Positions 36,245-44,942 of a stretch of DNA of 64,000 nt are shown here, one piece after another. The stretch's first letter is position 1. Every line of letters begins with the position of its first letter. A program made the translations under genes and the position numbers. The notes beneath the pieces are model-generated. The model made no database searches. It was given only the letters and a program-made list of their open reading frames with translations, and had not been told where the DNA came from. This DNA comes from Methanobacteriota archaeon (GTDB taxonomy: Archaea; Thermoplasmatota; Thermoplasmata; Thermoplasmatales; GCA-001856825), in the NCBI GenBank assembly GCA_017857235.1, contig JAFMDN010000001.1:1-64000 (forward strand), read 5' to 3'.

Positions 36245-37613
36245 TAAATGTGGAGTAGTTGCGCTATTAGAAGACAGTGGGGTAGAATATAGATTAATCC
36301 AGTCCCTGAGGATCCTGCAGCATAGGGGTCAGGAATCTGCTGGTATTTGTATTTACAATGGTAAGAATTTAAAGGTCTATAAAGGGATGGGTCTTGTCAG
36401 GGAAGTATTTTCTCAGATAAAGATAGATCAAACAGGGGATAGGGGAATTGGACACATCAGGTACAGCACTGCTGGTTCTTCCGTAATAGATAATGCACAA
36501 CCTATATTTTCTAGGGTTGGAAAATATGAGATAGCAATGGGCCACAATGGAGAAATAGTAAATGCAGAAGAGATCAGGAATGAACTTGAATCTAAAGGTT
36601 ATTCATTCAATACTACATCAGATACTGAAGTAATCTTGAGGCTACTTGCTATAAATCTCGCAAGGGGGGAGGATATAATAGATGCAATGAAACTAACATT
36701 CAGTAAAATTAGAGGTGCATATTCCCTAGTTATAATGATAAATGAAAGGGTTTTTGGTGTTAGGGATCCCAATGCTATTAGGCCCCTGGCAATTGGAAAA
36801 ACTAAAAAAGGTTTTGGAATTGCATCTGAAAACGTTGTATTTGAACAACTTGGAGGTAAAATTATTAGAGATTTCTATCCTGGTGAAATTATTGAGTTGA
36901 CGGAGAATGGTTATAAAAGTTATAGGTTTGGTAATGAATCCCCAGCACATTGCATGTTTGAATATGTTTATTTTGCAAGGCCTGATTCCACAATAGATGG
37001 TAGAAACGTATTTGAAGTAAGGAAAAAAATTGGAGAAATACTTGCTAGAGAATGTCCTGCTGATGCAGATATTGTAATCCCGGTACCTGATTCTGGGAGA
37101 TCCCATGCCTTAGGGTATTCCATTGGTTCGGGAATACCTTTTGTGGAGGGTTTAATAAAAAATAGGTATGTTGATCGCACTTTTATTATGCCAACACAAA
37201 ATAAGAGGGAAGATGAACTTGATATAAAGCTCAACCCTATAAAGGAAGTTGTACAGGATAAAAGAGTTGTCCTTGTGGATGATTCAATTGTACGCGGGAA
37301 TACAATGAGGAAGATTGTTAAACTTTTAAGGGATGCCGGAGCTAAAGAAGTTCATGTAAGGGTTGGGTCCCCACCAATAAAATATCCTTGTTATCTCGGG
37401 ATAGATATGAAAACCAAGGAGCAATTCGTGGCCAAGGAAGGTAAAAGCCTTGACGAACTGGCAAAGGAATTTGGTGCTAATAGCGTTGCTTATGTTTCAA
37501 TAGACGGATTGGTGGAAGCAATAGGATTTGAAAAAAATAATCTTTGCCTTGGCTGCCTCATTGGGAAATATCCAATACCAATTACTAATTTGAATGCAAA
37601 CAATTTTACCTAA
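36192..37613 (+). CDS. purF: Amidophosphoribosyltransferase PurF
   Basis: Catalyses the first step of purine synthesis (PRPP + glutamine). The N-terminal nucleophile Cys of the glutaminase domain is in DKCGVVALL (codon 36249-36251). [17 protein letters not shown] is the PRPP loop, and C-terminal [10 protein letters not shown] contributes to the usual FeS site. There is no ATG near the Cys. A GTG at 36192, 8 nt after GAGGTG (36178-36183), gives a 19-residue propeptide and is preferred; an ATG at 36165 is possible. It overlaps eL37 by 53 nt and Nop5 by 8 nt. Confidence 0.92.
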   Translation: MDILPLELENIAGQKVSDKCGVVALLEDSGVEYRLIQSLRILQHRGQESAGICIYNGKNLKVYKGMGLVREVFSQIKIDQTGDRGIGHIRYSTAGSSVIDNAQPIFSRVGKYEIAMGHNGEIVNAEEIRNELESKGYSFNTTSDTEVILRLLAINLARGEDIIDAMKLTFSKIRGAYSLVIMINERVFGVRDPNAIRPLAIGKTKKGFGIASENVVFEQLGGKIIRDFYPGEIIELTENGYKSYRFGNESPAHCMFEYVYFARPDSTIDGRNVFEVRKKIGEILARECPADADIVIPVPDSGRSHALGYSIGSGIPFVEGLIKNRYVDRTFIMPTQNKREDELDIKLNPIKEVVQDKRVVLVDDSIVRGNTMRKIVKLLRDAGAKEVHVRVGSPPIKYPCYLGIDMKTKEQFVAKEGKSLDELAKEFGANSVAYVSIDGLVEAIGFEKNNLCLGCLIGKYPIPITNLNANNFT

Positions 37614-38400
37614 ATTCCCGTTTTATTTTCTCTATTTTTTCTTTAGTCCTCTTGGGTATATCTGATTTAATTCCTGCCAAATCGGCTCTTGCGGCTTTCA
37701 CAATGCCGTTGGCATAAACTCTGGCAATTTTTCCTGCTAGTTTCCTAGGCGCTTTATATATGTCTGGTATTTCATATATGACCCCGTGCTTTGGAGGGGT
37801 GCCCTTTCCTTTTTTAAATCTAAAAAAGGCTTTTTCTGCACCCAATATCTGTATTGCACTTGATGAACTCATAGCAATTTCTTTTATTCCACCTGATAAA
37901 CTTATGAGCCTTGCAGTAACTTTATGTCCAATGAGGGAAGACGTATTGGGAGCATTCCTTTCCACATATGCCTTAAGCATAGAATCCAATTTGTCCCTGT
38001 AATTCAGCAAATTTTCTTCTAACTCTTGAAAGAGCTTTGTTGCTCCTGGATCTATCTTATCGGAATATTTTATCAGAGTTTCTGATTCCACTTTTTTCAA
38101 TGTCACAAAATTTATGAACTTGTCAATTTCATCAATCATTTTAACAAGCTTATCTATAATTTGGTCTTCCGTTATCTTTTCTCTCATTATACTTTTGTTA
38201 ATGGCGCTTGTAAGTTCCTTTATATTTTCCAAGTCTAAATTTTTATTGACCAGTGAATCTGTGAACACTATAGTTTCTCCATTATATTCAGATCTGCCTT
38301 CTCTTAATAATTCCAAATATATTTTCATAAATTCATCTTTCGATATTTTTATTTTCCTGACGCCATCACTCAATTCGTCGTAGCTAACTAGATAAAGCAT
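37606..38400 (-). CDS. Nop5/Nop56-like C/D-box RNP protein
   Basis: A 264-residue core protein of the box C/D guide RNP that directs 2'-O-methylation. The NOP domain is clear at 150-210: APNTSSLIGHKVTARL, then GAEKAFFRFKKGKGTPPKHG. A coiled-coil stretch precedes it. The N-terminal fibrillarin-binding domain is much shorter than in many archaea. Fibrillarin, the usual neighbour, is not adjacent or elsewhere in the window. It converges on purF with an 8-nt overlap. Confidence 0.9.
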   Translation of the reverse strand: MLYLVSYDELSDGVRKIKISKDEFMKIYLELLREGRSEYNGETIVFTDSLVNKNLDLENIKELTSAINKSIMREKITEDQIIDKLVKMIDEIDKFINFVTLKKVESETLIKYSDKIDPGATKLFQELEENLLNYRDKLDSMLKAYVERNAPNTSSLIGHKVTARLISLSGGIKEIAMSSSSAIQILGAEKAFFRFKKGKGTPPKHGVIYEIPDIYKAPRKLAGKIARVYANGIVKAARADLAGIKSDIPKRTKEKIEKIKREFR

Positions 38401-38542
38401 TCATAATCCTATTATGAATATGTTAATTAAATTTTATATCCCCATTTTTTAAACAAACTATCATTTGTTAATTTTTAATCTGTTAAATGCTTAATTTTCG
38501 CATTCAATGAAGAAATTGCACATCCATTATGATTCCAATTAA

Positions 38543-38553
38543 AATTTTATACT
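38543..38553 (+). promoter_or_regulatory. TATA-like box of GAF protein gene
   Basis: aattttatact is centred about 24 bases before the ATG at 38572, so a leaderless transcript is likely. Confidence 0.45.
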
Positions 38554-38571
38554 TATAAAGAATTTACCCTA

Positions 38572-39024
38572 ATGCAACTAAAAAAATATGATTATGATAG
38601 ACTCCTGTATGAATATAGGGAGAAGTTTGACAATAAAAACCCCCTTCAATATACTGTTAATTTTTTAAGGAATAAGGTGGATAAATATAACTGGGTTGGA
38701 ATTTACATGGTAGAAGACGATGATTTGGTATTAAGAGCCTGGGATGGACCGGAAGCTACTGAGCACGTCAGGATAAAGATAGGTGAAGGAATATGTGGGC
38801 TAGCAGCTAAAGAACAATTTACAGTTGTAGTACCTGATGTATCAAAGGACAGCAGATATATTGCCTGTTTTCCCAATACAAAATCTGAGATAGTTGTACC
38901 AATTTTCAATAATGGTAAAGTAATTGGAGAAATTGATATAGACAGCGATTTAATCGATCCTTTTGACAAGAAAGACGAGCATTTCCTCGAAAGCATAGCA
39001 AACTTTTTAGGCAGTTTGTTATAA
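38572..39024 (+). CDS. GAF-domain protein, free-methionine-R-sulfoxide-reductase-like
   Basis: A 150-residue single GAF domain. GEGICGLAA (C75) and YIACFPNTKSEIVVPI (C99) match two of the three conserved cysteines of free methionine (R)-sulfoxide reductase. The third (in the LACTRI loop of the family) is absent. It may be a repair enzyme with altered thiol chemistry or a sensor. Rpo6 follows on the same strand within 61 bases. Confidence 0.8.
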   Translation: MQLKKYDYDRLLYEYREKFDNKNPLQYTVNFLRNKVDKYNWVGIYMVEDDDLVLRAWDGPEATEHVRIKIGEGICGLAAKEQFTVVVPDVSKDSRYIACFPNTKSEIVVPIFNNGKVIGEIDIDSDLIDPFDKKDEHFLESIANFLGSLL

Positions 39025-39084
39025 GTGTCAATGTTGACTGCAGATTCGATTGACCTAATGAATAATTTTGGAGGTAATGCTCAT

Positions 39085-39279
39085 ATGATTGTTAAAAAAT
39101 ATACTAAATATGAGAAAGCTAGAATTATAGGTGCAAGGGCTCTCCAGATATCAATGGGGGCCCCAATTCTGGTTGACATTCCAAAGGATATAATTGACCC
39201 TGTAAAAATTGCCTTAATAGAACTTGAGAATGATGCAATTCCCATGACTGTTAAGCGCAAGAAGAGGTCAACAGTATGA
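39085..39279 (+). CDS. rpo6: DNA-directed RNA polymerase subunit Rpo6 (RpoK)
   Basis: A 64-residue subunit with the invariant [23 protein letters not shown]. The frame is open back to a GTG at 39025 that abuts the upstream stop. The ATG at 39085 is preferred because GGAGGT (39070-39075) precedes it and family N-termini begin close to the KYTKYE motif. It overlaps the next gene by 4 nt. Confidence 0.92.
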   Translation: MIVKKYTKYEKARIIGARALQISMGAPILVDIPKDIIDPVKIALIELENDAIPMTVKRKKRSTV

Positions 39280-39659
39280 AAAATTGGAGTGGTCATATTA
39301 TTTTTCCCGATGACTTTCAGTGGAAATATCTGGAAAAGAGCTATAAAGGATTAATGGAACTATTCTTTGAAGAAACAGGAGAACTCGAGGAAGAACCAGA
39401 CCATCGGGACGTTATAATATATATAAACATGGTAGATATAAAAAATAATAGAAAACCTGAAGGATATAATAGAGAGGGAAAGCTCAGGATGGTCTTTCCT
39501 TTGCATAGGAAAGAAATTACAATTTTATCGCCCTTACCTGAATCCTACGTAAGGGATGTTTCCGAATCTCTCAGCAGGTATCTTACCAGTAAGAAAATAA
39601 AGCACAATTTGGAATTTGATTTAATGAAATACACTGAATACAGGAAAAAGAGAAAATAA
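39276..39659 (+). CDS. Uncharacterised 127-residue protein linked to Rpo6
   Basis: Not recognised. A soluble, mixed alpha/beta protein with an acidic patch ([13 protein letters not shown]) and a basic tail ([11 protein letters not shown]). Its ATG overlaps the rpo6 stop (ATGA), so it is co-translated with an RNA polymerase subunit. The next gene is convergent, 2 bases after its stop. Confidence 0.75.
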   Translation: MKNWSGHIIFPDDFQWKYLEKSYKGLMELFFEETGELEEEPDHRDVIIYINMVDIKNNRKPEGYNREGKLRMVFPLHRKEITILSPLPESYVRDVSESLSRYLTSKKIKHNLEFDLMKYTEYRKKRK

Positions 39660-39661
39660 GT

Positions 39662-40801
39662 TTATCCCAGATATTCAAGAATTCTATTTCCACCTTCAAT
39701 TAGTTCTTCCATAGACAAAGCATATGAGATTCTAAAATTGAACTTGGAAGATGGTCCGAATGGTTCACCGGGTGTCACCAGAACTCCCTTCTTTTCTAGA
39801 AGATCGTTGCTGAATTTGTTCCCATCCATACCATTCAATAGTTTTGGAAATATATAAAAAGTTCCGCGTGGTATATTTAATTTCAACTTTTCGCTCTTTG
39901 ATAGTATCTGATAAATTTTGTTTCTCTTTTCTTGGAAGGATTCTTTCAATTTTTGAGGAAAAACCCTGTCATCCATGGCTTTCAATGCGGCATACTGAGA
40001 AATTGATGGTGCACATGTAATTGTATGCTGCTGATAAGCATCTAAATATGGACTAAATGATTTTGGGGAGATAATATAACCTATTCTCCAGCCAGTCATT
40101 GCGTGGCTCTTTGAGAAACCATTTACGACGAATGTTAAATCTTCCATGCCTGGAAACTGCAGAATTGATTCGTGTTTCCCCTCATACACTATATCTTCAT
40201 AAATTTCATCTGACATCACATAAATCTTCTTATCCAAGGAAATATCTGCCAATGCTTTTAACTCTTCATGGGTTGCAACCCAACCTTGTGGGTTGGCAGG
40301 GCTATTTAGGAGTAACATTTTTGTTTTGGGTGAAATCTTTTCCTTCAGATCCTCAATATCCAAGGATCCATCATCGTTTGAGTTAACGTATACTGGCTTC
40401 CCTCCAAAAAGCTTCACAATTTCTGGATAAGATAAAAATGATGGGTCTTGGAGCAAAACCTCATCACCTGGCTCAATCACTGATCCCACTGCTATGTTAA
40501 TTGCAAATTTTGCAATCGATACTATAACCTGGGATGGCAGTATTTCCTTTGAGGTCATATCTGAATATTTCTTTGCTATTTTGCTTCTCAATTCAGGAAT
40601 CCCGGAAGATGGAGTATAATGAGTTTTTCCGGCCTGGGCCATTTTGAATGCATATTCTATCACTTCAATTGGTGTGGTTGGCTCAGGTTCCCCGGCTGCA
40701 AATGATATTACGCTTTTCCCTTGAGACTTTAGCTGGGAAAATTTGTTATTCAGAGAAATTGTTGCAGAGGGTGTTATGTTTTTATATAAGGTAGATACCA
40801 T
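39662..40801 (-). CDS. Aminotransferase class I (aspartate aminotransferase-like)
   Basis: A 379-residue PLP enzyme of fold type I. The PLP lysine lies in VNGFSKSHAMTGWRIGY, and NSPANPQGWV matches the conserved NSPxNPTG motif with T replaced by G-W. The C-terminal NFRISYALS contains the substrate carboxylate-binding Arg. Aspartate or aromatic amino acids are the likely substrates. The ATG is about 28 bases from a palindromic TATA-like box shared with the divergent ABC gene. Confidence 0.9.
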   Translation of the reverse strand: MVSTLYKNITPSATISLNNKFSQLKSQGKSVISFAAGEPEPTTPIEVIEYAFKMAQAGKTHYTPSSGIPELRSKIAKKYSDMTSKEILPSQVIVSIAKFAINIAVGSVIEPGDEVLLQDPSFLSYPEIVKLFGGKPVYVNSNDDGSLDIEDLKEKISPKTKMLLLNSPANPQGWVATHEELKALADISLDKKIYVMSDEIYEDIVYEGKHESILQFPGMEDLTFVVNGFSKSHAMTGWRIGYIISPKSFSPYLDAYQQHTITCAPSISQYAALKAMDDRVFPQKLKESFQEKRNKIYQILSKSEKLKLNIPRGTFYIFPKLLNGMDGNKFSNDLLEKKGVLVTPGEPFGPSSKFNFRISYALSMEELIEGGNRILEYLG

Positions 40802-40823
40802 GGCGAATTATGTCTTCTTGATA

Positions 40824-40836
40824 TATTTAAATTTAC
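40824..40836. promoter_or_regulatory. Shared TATA-like box between divergent genes
   Basis: atatttaaattta contains the palindrome atttaaat. It is about 28 bases from the aminotransferase ATG on the minus strand (leaderless) and about 41 bases from the ABC ATPase ATG on the plus strand. Confidence 0.45.
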
Positions 40837-40870
40837 ATTTTCCTTACTTCGAAATGTAAATTAATCAGGT

Positions 40871-41653
40871 ATGGTTATTGAATTAGTGGCTGTAATTGCA
40901 AAAAATCTATATAAAAAGTACGGAAACAAATTGATTCTCAATGACATAAATTTAGAGATAGTAGATGGTGACATCTTTGGCCTACTTGGACCTAATGGTT
41001 CCGGTAAATCAACACTAATGAAAATTTTTGCAGGGACACTGAAATATGATTATGGTCAGGTGACAGTAGAATCATACGATCCAAATAGAAATCCAATTGA
41101 AATAAGAAAAATTGTTGGTTATGTTCCTGAGACTCCAGTTTTGTATGAATCATTGACTCCGAGAGAATATTTTGAATTCATAGGTAGCATGAGGGGTCTC
41201 GACATTTCTCCAAATTTATTGGAAAAGAGGATTGACGAATTGGCATATGCCCTTGGAATTTCTGAATATATGGATAATTTTATTGGTTCCCTTTCCTTTG
41301 GTACTAAGCAGAAGGTATCTATAATTTCATCCCTACTTCACAATCCTAAAATTCTAATACTTGATGAGAGCATTAACGGCCTTGACCCAAAATCAGCAAA
41401 GATTTTTAAGAGCCTTCTAATGGATCTTTCTAAGGAAGGAAAAATAATTATTTTCTCCACACACATATTAGAAATAGCACAGAACATATGCAAGAAAGTT
41501 GCAATAATGGATAAAGGCTCAGTAAAGTATACTGGGAAAATAGATGAAATTTCTTCCCAGGATAAAAACCTAGAAGAAGTTTTTCTTAAATTAACATCTT
41601 CAGAGGACATAGATCAGATAGTTAAAGCACTGAAGGAGTCTATAACTTCGTAA
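40871..41653 (+). CDS. ABC transporter ATP-binding protein, orphan
   Basis: A 260-residue ABC ATPase. Walker A is GPNGSGKST (40-48), the signature is SLSFGTKQKVS, and Walker B is ILILDESING. It belongs to the CcmA/drug-export-like group with a C-terminal EVFLKLTS. No membrane subunit is adjacent: the flanking genes are an aminotransferase and a racemase, so its partner is elsewhere or absent. Confidence 0.85.
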   Translation: MVIELVAVIAKNLYKKYGNKLILNDINLEIVDGDIFGLLGPNGSGKSTLMKIFAGTLKYDYGQVTVESYDPNRNPIEIRKIVGYVPETPVLYESLTPREYFEFIGSMRGLDISPNLLEKRIDELAYALGISEYMDNFIGSLSFGTKQKVSIISSLLHNPKILILDESINGLDPKSAKIFKSLLMDLSKEGKIIIFSTHILEIAQNICKKVAIMDKGSVKYTGKIDEISSQDKNLEEVFLKLTSSEDIDQIVKALKESITS

Positions 41654-41699
41654 ATTAAGGTATATGGAACATTAATAAATATGTGTTTCATGTCTAAAT

Positions 41700-42785
41700 A
41701 TGCTTCATTATTTTAAGGTATCAATCCCGCTCATCCAGGAATTTAAAACAAGTTTTGGTGTGCAATACCAAAGGGAGGCAGTAATACTTCGATACTATGA
41801 TGGGGAGATTGAAGCTTTCGGAGAGATGGTTTCGGATGAATATCCTGGATATTCTTATGAGTTCAATGACGCTGAAATTATTGTCATAAAAAAATATTTA
41901 GCCCCTATTTTGAAAAAAACCCAAGACCCTGAAGAATTTTCTAAATTAACTGAACATATAAAAGGGCATAATATGGCCAAGGCTGCCTTGGAAATGATGC
42001 TTTATGATTATATTTCAAAGAAAGAGGAAAAACCGCTCTATAAATTTATAGGTAGAACTAAGGGTTATGCTGATGTTGGAATATCTATTGGCATATCAAG
42101 TATTGATGCCACCATTAGTACAGTAGAGAAGGCAGTTAATAGGGGATATAAGAGAATCAAAGTTAAAATACAGAAAGGGCATGATATTGAGCTTTTGAAA
42201 TCCTTAAGGGGGAAGTTTCCTAATATTCCCTTGAGTGTGGATGCTAATCAGGATTACACCTTAAAAGATTTGGAAACTTTGAAGAAATTGGACGATTTCA
42301 ATCTAGAATATATAGAACAGCCTCTTGGTAAAGATGATTTCATAGGATATACAAAGCTAAAAAAAGAGATTCAAACAAAAATATGCCTAGATGAGTCCAT
42401 TGAGTCCCCAGAATCGGCCATAATGTATATTGAAGCAGGTATTGCAGACATTATTAATTTGAAACCTGGAAGAATGGGTGGCATTGGAAATACTTTGAAG
42501 GTAATTGATATTGCAAAGAAAAATTCAGTGGGTTTATGGGTTGGTGGCATGCTAGAAACAGGTATTGGAAGATCCTTCAATATTTCCATAGCATCCCTAG
42601 AAGATGTAAAATTACCTGGAGATACAAGCCCCAATGACAAATACTTTTGGAAGGATATAACAATGGAGGTTTTTACCATGGAAAACGGGAGAATTTATCC
42701 ATTCAACAATCCTGGGATAGGTGTAACCATTGACTACCCCAATTTCATTCAGGTGATGAAGGATGGAGAAAAAATTATTGATTGA
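41700..42785 (+). CDS. Enolase-superfamily enzyme, N-acylamino-acid racemase/o-succinylbenzoate synthase-like
   Basis: 361 residues, muconate-lactonizing subgroup. The catalytic lysines are in IKVKIQ (K154, K156) and NLKPGRMGG (K255). Metal ligands are D181 (SVDANQD), E206 (YIEQPLG) and D231 (CLDESIES). WVGGMLETGIGRSFN is typical of OSBS/NSAR. No other menaquinone gene is nearby, and the next gene is an M20 N-acyl hydrolase overlapping by 23 nt. N-succinyl- or N-acyl-amino-acid racemase is therefore the better guess. Confidence 0.84.
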   Translation: MLHYFKVSIPLIQEFKTSFGVQYQREAVILRYYDGEIEAFGEMVSDEYPGYSYEFNDAEIIVIKKYLAPILKKTQDPEEFSKLTEHIKGHNMAKAALEMMLYDYISKKEEKPLYKFIGRTKGYADVGISIGISSIDATISTVEKAVNRGYKRIKVKIQKGHDIELLKSLRGKFPNIPLSVDANQDYTLKDLETLKKLDDFNLEYIEQPLGKDDFIGYTKLKKEIQTKICLDESIESPESAIMYIEAGIADIINLKPGRMGGIGNTLKVIDIAKKNSVGLWVGGMLETGIGRSFNISIASLEDVKLPGDTSPNDKYFWKDITMEVFTMENGRIYPFNNPGIGVTIDYPNFIQVMKDGEKIID

Positions 42786-43887
42786 AAATGTAAAAAAACA
42801 ATTCCAGAGGATGGTCGAACTTAGAAGAGATATCCATAAGCACCCTGAGATTGGAATGGAAACTGTTAGGACCTCTGAAATAGTCATTTCCGAAGCTAGT
42901 AAATTCGGCTTGAAATATAAAAAGATAGGAAATGGAGTAGTTTTAGACTTTGTAGATGAGCCTCATATAGCTCTGAGGGCTGATATGGATGCACTTCCAA
43001 TCAATGAAGAAACAAATCTCCTTTTTTCTTCGGAGATACCAAATAGGATGCATGCTTGCGGGCATGACATGCACACCGCAATTTTGCTTGGCTTAATTCC
43101 CATTGTCAAAAATATGAATCTTCCTGTTAGAATGATATTCCAACCAGGGGAGGAGATAGGCAAAGGAGCTATCTCAATGATAGATGGAGGTGCACTTGAT
43201 GGTATAAAATTCATTTTTGGTCTCCATGCATGGACCTCCATGGATGTCGGCGAGTATCATATTGTAAAAGGCGGAGCCATGGCAGCTGTTGACAACTTCA
43301 TTATCAAAATAAGAGGGAAAGGTGGACATGCTGCCTATCCTCATCTAGCTTATGATACTATTGCGGAAGCTGCTCGCGTAATTAATTACCTATTAGAAAT
43401 ACCAAGCAGAAAGGTTAATCCTCTTGATCCTGCGGTTGTTTCTATAGGATACATTAAAGGTGGATATACCAATAATGTTATTCCTCAAATTGTGGAAATG
43501 GGTGGCACAGCTAGATCACTTAACCAAAATGTCGCTTCAATCATTGAGAGAGAAATCAAGTCCATTTCTAATGAGCACGTGGAGGTAACATATGAAAAAG
43601 AGCTACCTGTCCTTGAGAACGATGTTGAATATTCTTATTCGATAGATAGAATCGCAAAGGAATTTGTCAAAGACAGGATGGTTCCACCTACCATGGGTGG
43701 GGAGGATTTCGCCTTTTACTGTAAAAAAACACGTTGTGCCTTTGCATTTCTTGGAACTGGTAAAATCAATGGCATCGAAGTTTCAAAACACAGCAGTAAC
43801 TTCAATATAAATGAAGAATCTATGATATATGGGGCCCTTCTCCATATTTCAGCCATTCTGGCCGCGGAAGAATTGATCAAAGTGTAG
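42763..43887 (+). CDS. M20-family amidohydrolase (N-acyl-amino-acid hydrolase-like)
   Basis: 374 residues. Metal-binding residues are in MHACGHDMHTA (C99, H101, H104), and EEIGKGA carries the catalytic Glu. The N-terminal RRDIHKHPEIGMET and late GGEDFAFY segments identify the aminoacylase/IAA-amino-acid hydrolase type. It overlaps the racemase gene by 23 nt. The pair could deacylate N-acyl amino acids after racemisation (inference). Confidence 0.9.
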   Translation: MEKKLLIENVKKQFQRMVELRRDIHKHPEIGMETVRTSEIVISEASKFGLKYKKIGNGVVLDFVDEPHIALRADMDALPINEETNLLFSSEIPNRMHACGHDMHTAILLGLIPIVKNMNLPVRMIFQPGEEIGKGAISMIDGGALDGIKFIFGLHAWTSMDVGEYHIVKGGAMAAVDNFIIKIRGKGGHAAYPHLAYDTIAEAARVINYLLEIPSRKVNPLDPAVVSIGYIKGGYTNNVIPQIVEMGGTARSLNQNVASIIEREIKSISNEHVEVTYEKELPVLENDVEYSYSIDRIAKEFVKDRMVPPTMGGEDFAFYCKKTRCAFAFLGTGKINGIEVSKHSSNFNINEESMIYGALLHISAILAAEELIKV

Positions 43888-43920
43888 TTAATTTATTTTT
43901 CTTAATCCCTTTTTTAAGCA
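43888..43920 (+). terminator. T-rich terminator candidate
   Basis: Two T-runs (ttaatttatttttc and ccttttttaag) follow the M20 hydrolase stop codon immediately, before a 100-base gap. Confidence 0.4.
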
Positions 43921-44002
43921 ATGATTGCTCTTGATATGTAAAATATCTCATTTTTCAACTTACTGTTGGAAATATTCCATAGGTTATCTATGTGGTAAAA
44001 TA

Positions 44003-44012
44003 ATTTATAATA
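44003..44012 (+). promoter_or_regulatory. TATA-like box of mptD operon
   Basis: atttataata is centred about 23-25 bases before the ATG at 44030, predicting a leaderless or nearly leaderless transcript. Confidence 0.45.
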
Positions 44013-44029
44013 TTATGTAATAATGGTTG

Positions 44030-44407
44030 ATGCCCGATCCAGCTTCTAAATTTTTCAGTTGCAGCAATGTTGAAAGAGCAATATTTGAAGCAGGTATAAA
44101 GCTTGGTGCCATTTATCATCAATACACTGGCATTCCCGTGAACCAATATAACGTTGAATACCTTGAAAAGGCAATAGAAATGGCAACAGAGGCTCAGCCA
44201 TTTGTAGAGGAAGTGAAGGTAAATATAGATAGGAATAAAATTGGCAAGGAGCTGTCTGTATACAAATATAAAACCCTAACCGGTGATATGATAAATGTAA
44301 CCATCAAAATTAATTATGAGGGTGCAAGGGTCATTGGAGAAATGAAGTTCATCGATGAGATGAATTATCCACTCATGTTTTTCAGGGTAGATAAAAATGA
44401 TCAGTAA
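44030..44407 (+). CDS. mptD: Archaeal dihydroneopterin aldolase MptD (DUF381)
   Basis: A 125-residue protein matching the archaeal MptD family: ERAIFEAGIKLGAIYHQYTGIP, then QPFVEEVKVNIDR, TLTGDMINVTIKI and a C-terminal MNYPLMF. The family cleaves dihydroneopterin derivatives in tetrahydromethanopterin-type pterin synthesis. The ATG at 44030 is chosen over the overlapping TTG at 44027. It begins a row of five closely packed genes and overlaps the NTPase gene by 11 nt. Confidence 0.88.
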   Translation: MPDPASKFFSCSNVERAIFEAGIKLGAIYHQYTGIPVNQYNVEYLEKAIEMATEAQPFVEEVKVNIDRNKIGKELSVYKYKTLTGDMINVTIKINYEGARVIGEMKFIDEMNYPLMFFRVDKNDQ

Positions 44408-44942
44408 AGTGGCCTTAAGTGGTTCCGAAGGGGTAGGAAAAACTGAAGTCTTAAAGAAAGTTATAGAAATATTGGAGAAAGAAGGGCATGTTGTTGGAGG
44501 GATAATTACAGAAAAGGAATATGAAGGAAAAGAACCAGTAGGATTAAGGGTAATAGACTGGCATTCTAAAAATTCCATCATATTTGCCCATAAAAGTATT
44601 AATTCAAGAATAAGGGTAGGGAAATTCGGTGTTGATATTAAAGCGTTTGATCAGATAGCAATACCTGCACTCCAATGGGCTAAAGATAATGCAGAGATCA
44701 TAGTCATAGACGAAATCGGAAAGGTTGAACAGGAGAGTAAGCAGTATACAGAGCTTGTAAAGGAGATTCTTGATATGGATAAAATGCTGATTGTGACAAT
44801 ACACAAGAAAGGTAGAAATCCCTTATTGCAAGAAGTGAAGAAACGTGATGATATGAGGAACTTGGAAATAAATCCAATTAATAGAAATGTATTGGTCTTT
44901 AAAATTGTCAACATTATAAAAGGTGAAGAATCCACCATATGA
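44397..44942 (+). CDS. THEP1-type nucleoside-triphosphatase
   Basis: A 181-residue P-loop NTPase. Walker A is GSEGVGKTEV (8-17), Walker B is EIIVIDEIGKVE, and GGIITEKEYEGKEPVGLRVID is the family's conserved loop. THEP1 enzymes hydrolyse a range of nucleotides; the physiological role is uncertain. It overlaps Trm1 by 4 nt. Confidence 0.9.
   Translation: MISKVALSGSEGVGKTEVLKKVIEILEKEGHVVGGIITEKEYEGKEPVGLRVIDWHSKNSIIFAHKSINSRIRVGKFGVDIKAFDQIAIPALQWAKDNAEIIVIDEIGKVEQESKQYTELVKEILDMDKMLIVTIHKKGRNPLLQEVKKRDDMRNLEINPINRNVLVFKIVNIIKGEESTI

Noticed and set aside
41700-42785. Naming the enolase-superfamily gene menC
   Set aside because: No other menaquinone genes are nearby and the adjacent M20 hydrolase favours N-acyl amino acid metabolism.
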